Shown here: positions 1 to 5,306 of the stretch, in pieces | Layout of the letters: every line of letters begins with the position of its first letter | Numbering within the stretch: the first letter of the stretch is position 1 | Assembly: GCA_016844425.1 (NCBI GenBank) | Contig: JAERML010000164.1 | Location: forward strand, 1 to 5,306 | Length of the DNA: 5,306 bases | Source of the DNA: Bacteroidota bacterium | Lineage (GTDB): Bacteria > Bacteroidota > UBA10030 > UBA6906 | Direction: 5' to 3' | Position numbers and translations under genes: made by a program | Notes under the pieces: model-generated | What the model saw: only the letters and a program-made list of their open reading frames with translations | What the model was told of the DNA's origin: nothing | Databases searched by the model: none

Positions 1-1
1 A

Positions 2-1258
2 GCAAACGCGGGGAGCCTTCCTGCCCCCAAGGTACATTTCTCCGGTACATTGAACAGCAGCCGAAGCATTTCGTTTAATGAGGATTCGTCTCCAGAGTTG
101 ACACTGACTTCGAATTGGGCATTCAACGATTCCACCACAACAATGAGTGTAGGAAACACTCCCACAAATGCTGCCTGGATCAGTAGTCTCCGATCACGAG
201 CGGATGGGTCTGGCTTGGCGGGGATTCAGCCGGACACTCTCAATGGTGGCGTCACGGGCCCCATCATCATTACATACCGACCCGATACGGCCTACGCAGT
301 CACCGATCTGAGAATCATCATCCCGACCTCCTTTGGTTGGTCGCGCTCTCCTTCAGACGTCAGCTTCACTAACATGACAGCGACGAATACCGTCTCAGGC
401 GACACGGTGTACTTCACCAATGTGACATTTGCTGCTGACTCAACCGTGATCACCTTGGCCAACATGACCTCATCTGAGAACACATCGATCTATCCATTCC
501 GGGTGCAATCAAGGGTAAATTTCTTTGCGGATGTCTCTCCCATACCAAGGATCGTTGTATTCGGTCTTCCCATTCCGATCGCGGAGGCAAAGGCCAACGA
601 CTCACTAGGCGTCCCACTCTTGCTGAACTCTCTCATTACTGTCCGGGGTGTCGTGACTGTTGCGAATGAATTTGGCGGTCCATCATATATCCAGGACAAT
701 TCCGGCGGCTTTGCAATCTTCGGATCATCATTCTCCACCTCAGTTGCGCTTGGCGATGAAGTTGTAGTGTCGGGACTTGTTCAACCGTTCTCAGGGCTCT
801 CAGAGATCGTCAATCCCATTCTTCATTCCATTCTCAGCACGGGAAATACCGTCGAACCGCTTGTTGCAACAGCCAACCAGATCTTCAGCGATGGGGTGGG
901 AGGATTGGAAGTATACGAAGGCCGGCTTGTCCGTATCAACAACGCAACAGTCACCGGTGGCGGGACCTGGACGGCCGGTACCAACTATCCTTTGAATGAC
1001 CCGAGCGGCAGCACCCAGCTCCGTGTCGATAACAACACAAACCTCGTTGGAGCACCGATACCTCCGGGCGCATTCGATGTCGTGGGCGTGGTCGGGCAAT
1101 TTGTCACCGCTCCTCCTTACATCGGTGGATACCAGCTCATGCCGCGGTCGTTGTCGGACATCATCTCCTCCGGGCCGATTTTTACGGAAGAACCCCCGCC
1201 TTGGAGCTCGGTGTTCTGGGTAACGATACAATGCAAACGAACCACACAATTGCGTTGA
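2..1258 (+). CDS. 5' fragment of a secreted OB-fold/FnIII/PLD-like protein gene (partial at left edge, frame-broken at right)
   Basis: The frame is open from the first full codon at base 2, so the true start and signal peptide lie outside the window. A TTG at 50 is possible but has no Shine-Dalgarno sequence, and no signal peptide follows it. About the first 200 residues are a Thr/Ser/Asn-rich, beta-type region that I cannot name. At about 638-1162 comes an OB-fold-like domain resembling DUF5689 or the OB folds of extracellular nucleases: it opens with ITVRGVVTVAN, then YIQDNSGG, then GDEVVVSGLVQPFSGLSEI, and ends with FDVVGVVGQF...YQLMPRSLSDI. After SSGPIF (ending near 1183) the reading becomes out-of-frame sequence up to the TGA at 1256-1258, so roughly the last 25 codons are not native. 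The real continuation is in the frame of the 1201-2754 segment. The OB domain may assist nucleic-acid binding by the nuclease part; that is inference from domain pairing. Confidence 0.75.
   Translation, partial: ANAGSLPAPKVHFSGTLNSSRSISFNEDSSPELTLTSNWAFNDSTTTMSVGNTPTNAAWISSLRSRADGSGLAGIQPDTLNGGVTGPIIITYRPDTAYAVTDLRIIIPTSFGWSRSPSDVSFTNMTATNTVSGDTVYFTNVTFAADSTVITLANMTSSENTSIYPFRVQSRVNFFADVSPIPRIVVFGLPIPIAEAKANDSLGVPLLLNSLITVRGVVTVANEFGGPSYIQDNSGGFAIFGSSFSTSVALGDEVVVSGLVQPFSGLSEIVNPILHSILSTGNTVEPLVATANQIFSDGVGGLEVYEGRLVRINNATVTGGGTWTAGTNYPLNDPSGSTQLRVDNNTNLVGAPIPPGAFDVVGVVGQFVTAPPYIGGYQLMPRSLSDIISSGPIFTEEPPPWSSVFWVTIQCKRTTQLR
1174..1201 (+). other. Frame break with missing FnIII segment
   Basis: Before this point the coding frame begins at base 2 (codons ending ISSGPIF). 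After it the coding frame is shifted and reads FYGRTPALELGVLG from 1180, which looks like the mid-domain strand of a bacterial FnIII module. The opening strands of that FnIII domain, about 30 residues, are absent between the two. The net change equals loss of a number of bases with remainder 1 on division by 3 (for example 82, 85 or 88). The junction lies in the T-rich stretch GATTTTTAC at 1177-1185. It could be a genuine deletion or an assembly collapse; a simple homopolymer slip would not remove the strands. Confidence 0.7.
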
Positions 1259-2754
1259 CTACCCTCGATCCGGCAACGGTCTACTATATCAAGGCCTTCT
1301 CTGTTGCAGGCCCGGATACAAGTGCAGCTTCGACACTCATCGCGAGCACAGCATCACCGGTCCAATCAACCGGACAGATCAACGTGTACTTCAACAAGAG
1401 CGTCAACACCAGCCTCGCGTGGTTCCAACCGGCGGCAGGGAACGAGGACTTCATTGTACGGTTGATCCCGAGGATCAACAATGCGCAACGGTCTGTGGAT
1501 GCAGCGCTCTACAGTCTGAGCGGCACTCCTGGAGGTATGATCGCTGCGGCGCTCGTGAATGCCAAGAACCGGGGTGTGAAGGTGCGCGTGATCTGCGAGG
1601 ACGACAACCGCAACACCTCGGCTTATAACACCATTGCAGGTGCAGGCATCCCGATTATTACTGACAGATTCGACGCCATCAATAACGGTGTGGGACTTCA
1701 TCATAACAAGTTCTTCGTTATCGATGGACGCGGCGGGGCGCCGGAGAGCGTCTGGATCTGGACCGGCTCCTGGAATCCGACGGACCCGGGAACAACAAGC
1801 GACTATCAGAACGTGGTGGAGATCCAGGACGCTGCCCTGGTTGGTGCCTACACACTTGAGTTTAACGAGATGTGGGGAAGCAGCGCCGATGTCCCGAACG
1901 CCGGCATCTCTCGCTTCGGTGTTCGCAAGACGGACAACACCCCGCACCGGTTTGTGATCGGGGGAAAGAGAGTGGAGAGCTATTTCAGTCCAAGTGACAG
2001 GACAACATCAAAGATCGTCTCCGTCATCAACGGCGGGGCGCATTCCGTTGCCTTTGCCCTGTTAACGCTGACACGCACGGACATCGCCAACGCGATCCTG
2101 GCTAAGAAGAACCTGGGGCTGGATGTCCGCGGCCTGGTGGACAACAACACCGACCAGGGGTCACAGTACAACTTCCTCCTCTCGCAGGGAGTGGACCTTC
2201 ACCTCAAAACCGGTTCCGGCCTGCTGCATCACAAATACGGGATTGTCGATGCGGAGAATCCGTACTGGAACGCGGTTACCATAACGGGCTCGCACAACTG
2301 GTCCAGTTCGGCCGAGAATGCCAACAACGAAAACACACTCATCATCCGTGACGGAAATATCACCAACCAGTTTCTGCAGGAGTTTGCTGCACGGTACTAC
2401 CAGTTCGGTGGTACGGACACAATTCTTGTCGGTGTGGATGAGAACAGCGGTTTCCCGCGAGAGTTCTCGCTGTCCCAGAACTACCCCAACCCATTCAATC
2501 CGACGACGCATTTCGGATTTCGAATTTCGGAATTCGGAGTGGTAAGCCTCCGGGTGTACGATGTGCTGGGGAGAGAGATTGCGACACTTGTGAATGAACC
2601 GAAAGCACCGGGCGTATATACGGCACGCTGGGACGGCACAAACAGCTTCGGGGACAGAGTGGGGAGCGGCGTCTACTTCTACCGGCTTCAGGCAACGCCG
2701 GCAATCGGCAGTCAGTCGTTCGTCAGCGTCAGGAAGATGGTTCTGCTGAAGTGA
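1201..2754 (+). CDS. 3' fragment: phospholipase D/nuclease-like (two HKD motifs) with T9SS sorting domain
   Basis: Residue numbers count from the TTG at 1201, which is only the first start-like codon; coding similarity extends back to about 1180. Residues 1-50 are the end of an FnIII domain (LDPATVYYIKAFSVAG). Residues about 80-228 and 260-400 are two PLD-like halves. The first has SVDAALYSLSG, RGVKVRVICEDDN and the HKD motif H168-x-K170-x4-D175, followed by TGSWN (188-192). The second has H343-x-K345-x4-D350 followed by TGSHNWSS (362-369) and NNEN. Both catalytic His/Lys pairs are intact, so phosphodiesterase chemistry on nucleic acid or phospholipid is expected; the Nuc-like spacing and the upstream OB domain favour nucleic acid. 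Residues 422-517 form a T9SS type A sorting domain (LSQNYPNPFNPTT, VYDVLGREIATLVNE, GVYFYRL, KMVLLK), implying outer-membrane export and cell-surface anchoring or release. It lacks its own signal peptide because the 5' part is in another frame. HAD gene follows after 6 bases. Confidence 0.88.
   Translation: MELGVLGNDTMQTNHTIALTTLDPATVYYIKAFSVAGPDTSAASTLIASTASPVQSTGQINVYFNKSVNTSLAWFQPAAGNEDFIVRLIPRINNAQRSVDAALYSLSGTPGGMIAAALVNAKNRGVKVRVICEDDNRNTSAYNTIAGAGIPIITDRFDAINNGVGLHHNKFFVIDGRGGAPESVWIWTGSWNPTDPGTTSDYQNVVEIQDAALVGAYTLEFNEMWGSSADVPNAGISRFGVRKTDNTPHRFVIGGKRVESYFSPSDRTTSKIVSVINGGAHSVAFALLTLTRTDIANAILAKKNLGLDVRGLVDNNTDQGSQYNFLLSQGVDLHLKTGSGLLHHKYGIVDAENPYWNAVTITGSHNWSSSAENANNENTLIIRDGNITNQFLQEFAARYYQFGGTDTILVGVDENSGFPREFSLSQNYPNPFNPTTHFGFRISEFGVVSLRVYDVLGREIATLVNEPKAPGVYTARWDGTNSFGDRVGSGVYFYRLQATPAIGSQSFVSVRKMVLLK
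2464..2751 (+). other. T9SS type A C-terminal sorting domain (first copy)
   Basis: Starts FSLSQNYPNPFNPTT and ends with the short basic/hydrophobic tail RKMVLLK just before the stop. In this family the domain directs the protein through the T9SS and is usually cleaved on export. Compared with the second copy (from 5125), the first beta-strand after NPTT is replaced by a segment encoded by a heptanucleotide repeat. Confidence 0.88.
2511..2538 (+). repeat. Four tandem copies of a TTTCGGA-like heptamer inside the sorting domain
   Basis: The copies read TTTCGGA, TTTCGAA, TTTCGGA and ATTCGGA, directly adjacent, with two departures from a perfect repeat. They encode FGFRISEFG in the coding frame. 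Because 7 is not a multiple of 3, three copies are needed to keep frame and the peptide changes with each unit. The location is between NPTT and VSLRVYDVLGRE of the T9SS domain. Confidence 0.75.
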
Positions 2755-2760
2755 AAACTG

Positions 2761-3387
2761 ATGATCCGCGCCGTCATATTTGACTTTGGCAACGTTATCA
2801 GCACGTTCGATGTGGGGATTGTCCTGCGAGCGCTTGCACCCTATAGCCGGAAGATCCTGGGAGATCTCGAGGCAGCAATGTTCGCATCCACGGATCTCTT
2901 CACCCGGTTTGAAGCTGGGCTCGTGGAGCCGGACGAGTTTTTTCTCGGGATGGTGAAGGCAGGAGAATTGACCATGTCCAAGAAGGAATTCAAGCGCGCT
3001 TTCACACAGAAGTTTACTCCGGTCTCCGGCACGGCGGAGATTATCCGACGACTGAAGCCGGACTACAAATTGGGACTTCTTTCCAATACGAATATCTGGG
3101 ACTATGAGGAACACATTACCAGGCAGGACGTCCTTCCCCTTTTTGATAGTATCACGCTCTCTTTTGAAGTCCATGTCCTCAAGCCGGACAAAGTAATCTA
3201 CCGGGATGCGTTGAGCAAGCTTGCCGTTTCTCCGGAGGAAGCGGTCTATATCGACGATACTCATGAATATGTTGCGGCTGCGGAGGAACTGGGAATGAAA
3301 GGGGTCCATTACCGCTCAGATGCGGGGCTCCGTGATGCACTTGGCGAAATGCAGATACTTCCCAACAAGCGAGATGGACATCCGTGA
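2761..3387 (+). CDS. HAD-superfamily (subfamily IA) hydrolase, YihX/sEH-N-like
   Basis: A 208-residue cytoplasmic protein of normal length for a HAD-IA phosphatase. Motif I is FDFGNV with the nucleophile D8. Motif II is LLSNTN with S108. Motif III is K141 in LKPDKVIY. Motif IV is YIDDTHEY with D165/D166, followed by the typical AEELGMKGVHY. The helical cap lies at about residues 16-85. The residue two after the nucleophile, normally the Asp acid/base of phosphatases, is Gly (G10). This D-x-G-N-V form is shared with the sugar-phosphatase YihX and the soluble epoxide hydrolase N-terminal group, so a small phosphorylated metabolite is the likely substrate, but which one cannot be read from sequence. 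ATG lies 6 bases after the preceding stop with no clear Shine-Dalgarno, suggesting translation coupled to the upstream gene. The next gene overlaps its stop. Confidence 0.92.
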   Translation: MIRAVIFDFGNVISTFDVGIVLRALAPYSRKILGDLEAAMFASTDLFTRFEAGLVEPDEFFLGMVKAGELTMSKKEFKRAFTQKFTPVSGTAEIIRRLKPDYKLGLLSNTNIWDYEEHITRQDVLPLFDSITLSFEVHVLKPDKVIYRDALSKLAVSPEEAVYIDDTHEYVAAAEELGMKGVHYRSDAGLRDALGEMQILPNKRDGHP

Positions 3388-3593
3388 AGGCACGACCACG
3401 AACCCGGCGAAACACAAAGCCTGCCGGAACGCAGGAAGTGCTGCCACTGTTTTGCGACTTCTCCTGTACCCAAGCATCATTCGCGCCGGTCGACGCTGTT
3501 GGCGCCTGCCGGAAAGAGCAGGCAGTGTACTGCTCGCTGCTGCGACGGTTCAATTACAAGAACGCCCGCTGTCTTGTCCGGTCTGAGGCCTAA
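3384..3593 (+). CDS. Small five-cysteine protein, unknown function
   Basis: A 69-residue protein starting with GTG, which overlaps the HAD stop codon in the arrangement GTGA, a classic translational-coupling overlap. The first 18 residues are basic (KARPRTRRNTK). Then come cysteines at 24, 28, 42, 50 and 63 in CDFSC, GACRKE, VYCSLL and NARC. The CxxxC plus later single cysteines suggest a metal or Fe-S site, or disulfides. No signal peptide or membrane segment is visible, so it probably stays in the cytoplasm. The segment from C24 to C63, with alternating hydrophobic and basic residues (AVYCSLLRRFNYKNARC), looks like a real folded domain and reminds me of small conserved Cys-rich hypothetical proteins, but I cannot name a family. 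Codon use resembles the neighbours. An overlapping frame over 3320-3586 is less convincing because it starts inside the HAD gene and lacks this pattern. Confidence 0.62.
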   Translation: MKARPRTRRNTKPAGTQEVLPLFCDFSCTQASFAPVDAVGACRKEQAVYCSLLRRFNYKNARCLVRSEA

Positions 3594-3609
3594 GACCTCC
3601 GAATCGGAA

Positions 3610-3639
3610 TTGACTACAGGAACAGATTTATATAAATTG
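3610..3639 (+). promoter_or_regulatory. Possible promoter for the LVIVD-repeat protein gene
   Basis: A TTGACT element at 3610-3615 is followed by an AT-rich block TATATAAATTG at 3629-3639. It can be read as sigma-70-like (TTGACT, 15-base spacer, TATAAA) or as a Bacteroidota-type -33/-7 promoter (TTG, 20 bases, TAAATTG, an imperfect match to TAnnTTTG). This is the only AT-rich promoter-like stretch in the intergenic region before 3700. Predicted transcription start is near 3645. Confidence 0.4.
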
Positions 3640-3644
3640 TAATC

Positions 3645-3662
3645 AACCGCTGCGCAGCGGTT
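3645..3662. promoter_or_regulatory. Perfect 18-bp palindrome AACCGCTGCGCAGCGGTT (operator or terminator hairpin)
   Basis: The sequence equals its own reverse complement. As RNA it folds into a 7-bp stem with a GCGC loop, or dimeric protein could bind it as DNA. The downstream bases CTGTCCTTTCCC are pyrimidine-rich but not a good T tract, so it is at best a weak intrinsic terminator for the upstream genes. It sits right after the possible -10 element, where an operator or a 5'-leader hairpin would act. Confidence 0.5.
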
Positions 3663-3690
3663 CTGTCCTTTCCCATATCATTACAACGTC

Positions 3691-3694
3691 GAGG
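3691..3694 (+). promoter_or_regulatory. Shine-Dalgarno GAGG favouring the GTG start at 3700
   Basis: GAGG lies 5 bases before the GTG at 3700. The alternative GTG at 3694 overlaps the GAGG itself and has no purine-rich site upstream, so 3700 is the better start. The two choices differ by two residues only. Confidence 0.5.
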
Positions 3695-3699
3695 TGTCC

Positions 3700-4962
3700 G
3701 TGAGAAACGTCTATCGCGTTCTATGGCAGGTTCTTCCTCTCACTCTTTTCATCGTCTCTTCTGCCTTCACGCAGAATGGCGTTTCGCGGATCGATACACT
3801 AAATGCGCGGCACGGTGGCCCGGGGGGAAGCTACGGGTTCTACTTCGCAAGTTGCTGGGGTTACGTTGCACCTGATGGCCATGAGTATGCACTTCTTGGT
3901 GCGCATTCCGGCACGTCGATCATCGATCTCGATGTAGTTCCAATCAGAGAAGTTGCCTACATTCCCGGGGTCAACTCGGAATGGAAAGAGATCAAGACCT
4001 GGGGACACTGCGCGTATGTTGTGAGTGAGGGAAACCAGGGTGTACAGATCATCAACCTGAGCCAACTTCCCGACACCGCGTGGCTCGTACGCTCCGTCAC
4101 CAGTGTCGGCGGAATGAATGTCTCCCGCAATCACACCGTCACCGTTGCTGACGGCTATCTCTATCTTAATGGTTCAGCCAATACACCTGTTGGTGGAACA
4201 GTCATCCTGAGTCTTGCCGATCCCGAGAACCCCGCGTTCATCGGTGTCTATGCGCCTGTCTACTTCCACGATACCTATGTTCGCAACGATACCCTGTACG
4301 GCGCTGCGTTAAGCGGGGGAATTTACATTGCCTCGCTTGCCAACAAGGCTGCACCACAGACGATCACTCAGGTGACATACACCGGCTCCGGAACGCACAA
4401 CGTCTGGGCTACCAAAGATGCACGATATATACTGACCAGCGATGAGGTTGGCACCACCGCGAAAAACATGAAGGTCTGGGACCTTCAGAATCTTCCAACT
4501 GTAACGCAACAAGTGCCGTTCACGTTTTCTCCTACCACCGTCATCCATAATGTGCACGTCCGCGGCGATTTTGTTTATGTTGCCCACTACAAGTCCGGCG
4601 TGTTTGTCGGCGATGTACACAACCCTCTCGCTATTGCCAGCGCAGGGACCTTTAATACGTACACCGGAGGAGGGACAAGTGCCTCGTATGCCGGCGCATG
4701 GGGGGTCTATCCATATTTTCCCTCCGGAAGGTGGATTGCATCGGACACGCAAACGGGGCTTCATGTATTCACATTCAATGCACTTGCTGCGCGAACACGC
4801 TCACCGCTCCTCGCACCACCCGACGGCGATTCACTCGACTTCGGATCGCCGGAGATGTTTCAGTGGCGGTCGGCGGCGGTGCAGGCGGATGATCCGCACT
4901 ACTACCAGGTTCACATCTGGGGCCCGGGGATCGACACACTGTTAAAGGCACAGGACACTTAA
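3700..4962 (+). CDS. Exported LVIVD-repeat / choice-of-anchor B family protein, ended by an in-frame TAA
   Basis: Starts with an apparent signal peptide (two Arg near the start, then VLPLTLFIVSSAF, cleavage probably around residues 22-26). The body to about residue 360 is a beta-propeller-like repeat region matching the choice-of-anchor B family: CWGYVAPDGHEYALLGAHSGTSIIDL, EWKEIKTWGHCAYVVSE, GVQIINLSQL, FHDTYVRNDTLYGA, HNVWATKDARYILTSDE, HNVHVRGDFVYVAHYKSGV and GAWGVYPYFPSGRWIASD. These proteins are extracytoplasmic and their biochemical role is not established; the anchoring domain varies between members. After it comes the first half of an FnIII-like module (PLLAPPDGDS...FQWRSA...YYQVHIWG). 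The TAA at 4960-4962 stops inside this module, while the same frame continues with the rest and a T9SS domain. The protein made without readthrough would lack its sorting signal and probably remain in the periplasm. GTG at 3694 is an alternative start. Confidence 0.88.
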   Translation: MRNVYRVLWQVLPLTLFIVSSAFTQNGVSRIDTLNARHGGPGGSYGFYFASCWGYVAPDGHEYALLGAHSGTSIIDLDVVPIREVAYIPGVNSEWKEIKTWGHCAYVVSEGNQGVQIINLSQLPDTAWLVRSVTSVGGMNVSRNHTVTVADGYLYLNGSANTPVGGTVILSLADPENPAFIGVYAPVYFHDTYVRNDTLYGAALSGGIYIASLANKAAPQTITQVTYTGSGTHNVWATKDARYILTSDEVGTTAKNMKVWDLQNLPTVTQQVPFTFSPTTVIHNVHVRGDFVYVAHYKSGVFVGDVHNPLAIASAGTFNTYTGGGTSASYAGAWGVYPYFPSGRWIASDTQTGLHVFTFNALAARTRSPLLAPPDGDSLDFGSPEMFQWRSAAVQADDPHYYQVHIWGPGIDTLLKAQDT

Positions 4963-5306
4963 CTGGCTGTCGCCGCCTTGCCCGGGTTTCTACCAGGCCA
5001 ATCGTATCAATGGCATGTCTGGATCAAGGATGAATTCACGAGCGTTTCCAGCCAGGACACGTTTCAGTTTGTGTACTCAGGTCCGGTGTCGGGCGTAACT
5101 CGGGGGGGAGAACGGCCGATAGTATTCAATCTTTCTCAGAACTATCCCAATCCGTTCAACCCAACAACGAGAATCAAATACCAAATCCCATCCCTCAAAC
5201 CCCAAACCACTGTTTCTCTTAAGGTGTTCGATCTGCTGGGAAGAGAAGTCGCATCCTTGGTGAATGGGACGATGGAACCTGGCGTGTACGCGGTGTCCTT
5301 TGATGC
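4963..5306 (+). pseudogene. In-frame continuation beyond the TAA: FnIII-like remainder and T9SS sorting domain (runs off window)
   Basis: The same frame as the preceding gene stays open for 114 codons to the window end. Directly after the stop it reads LAVAALPGFLPGQSYQWHVW, then IKDEFTSVSSQDTFQFVYSG, the expected second half of the FnIII-like module begun before the stop. A short linker follows, then from 5125 a T9SS type A sorting domain (FNLSQNYPNPFNPTT, VSLKVFDLLGREVASLVN, EPGVYAVSFDA). There is no start codon with a ribosome site and no signal peptide, so this is not an independent gene. It is the separated 3' part of the gene from 3700, cut by one stop codon. A run of seven G at 5102-5108 does not disturb the frame. 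Confidence 0.8.

Noticed and set aside
1193..1197. Run of five C as the site of a simple one-base frameshift
   Set aside because: The downstream frame already makes sense before this run (FYGRTP from 1180) and the FnIII opening strands are missing, so a C-tract slip does not explain the break.
2161..3309. Long open frame on the - strand (382 codons)
   Set aside because: It lies antisense across the well-supported PLD/T9SS and HAD genes, has no recognisable domain, and its composition is typical of a shadow frame.
3419..3523. Direct repeat GCCTGCCGGAA at 3419 and 3504, each able to form a short hairpin with a following GCAGG
   Set aside because: The two copies fall in different codon phases within a coding region and the stems are only 5-6 bp. 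Most likely chance.
3320..3586. Alternative + strand frame covering the same region as the five-cysteine gene
   Set aside because: It starts deep inside the HAD gene, shows no motif, and its sequence looks like out-of-frame reading. The GTGA-coupled frame is more coherent.
4309..4764. Minus-strand open frame of 151 codons opposite the propeller gene
   Set aside because: Shadow of a gene with clear family motifs; no domain or ribosome site seen.
5102..5108. Run of seven G as a possible frameshift site
   Set aside because: The same frame is sensible on both sides (QFVYSG before, FNLSQNYPNP after).

Overview
The window reads as a piece of a genome or metagenome-assembled genome from the Bacteroidota/Ignavibacteria side of the tree, with moderate GC. 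The main clue is two copies of the C-terminal sorting domain used by the type IX secretion system (T9SS). Both carry the LSQNYPNPFNPTT start and the LGRE core that are typical of Ignavibacteria and related lineages. All supported genes are on the + strand. The placement rests on motif recognition only.

Layout. (1) Positions 2 to 2754 hold one large secreted-protein gene, cut off at the left edge and broken near 1180. Its 5' part encodes an adhesin-like region and an OB-fold-like domain. Its 3' part encodes the end of a fibronectin type III (FnIII) domain, a phospholipase D/nuclease-like enzyme with two HKD motifs, and a T9SS sorting domain. At the break the frame changes and roughly 30 residues of the FnIII domain are missing, so this is an out-of-frame deletion or an assembly collapse rather than a one-base slip. 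(2) Six bases later a HAD-family phosphatase-like gene starts (2761-3387). (3) A small five-cysteine protein overlaps its stop codon by four bases (3384-3593). (4) A roughly 100-bp intergenic stretch contains a plausible promoter followed by a perfect 18-bp palindrome. (5) From 3700 a signal-peptide protein of the LVIVD-repeat/'choice-of-anchor B' type runs to a TAA at 4960-4962. The same frame stays open beyond that stop to the window edge and encodes the rest of an FnIII-like module and a second T9SS sorting domain.

How the genes relate. The two large genes encode exported, probably cell-surface proteins that share one secretion route, and are not otherwise obviously linked in function. The HAD and five-cysteine genes look co-transcribed with the nuclease gene because of their tight spacing. 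Each large gene carries one lesion that separates its export or N-terminal half from its T9SS sorting signal. Whether these are real mutations or sequence errors is the main open question here. I do not see a defence system, CRISPR array, mobile element or RNA gene in the window.
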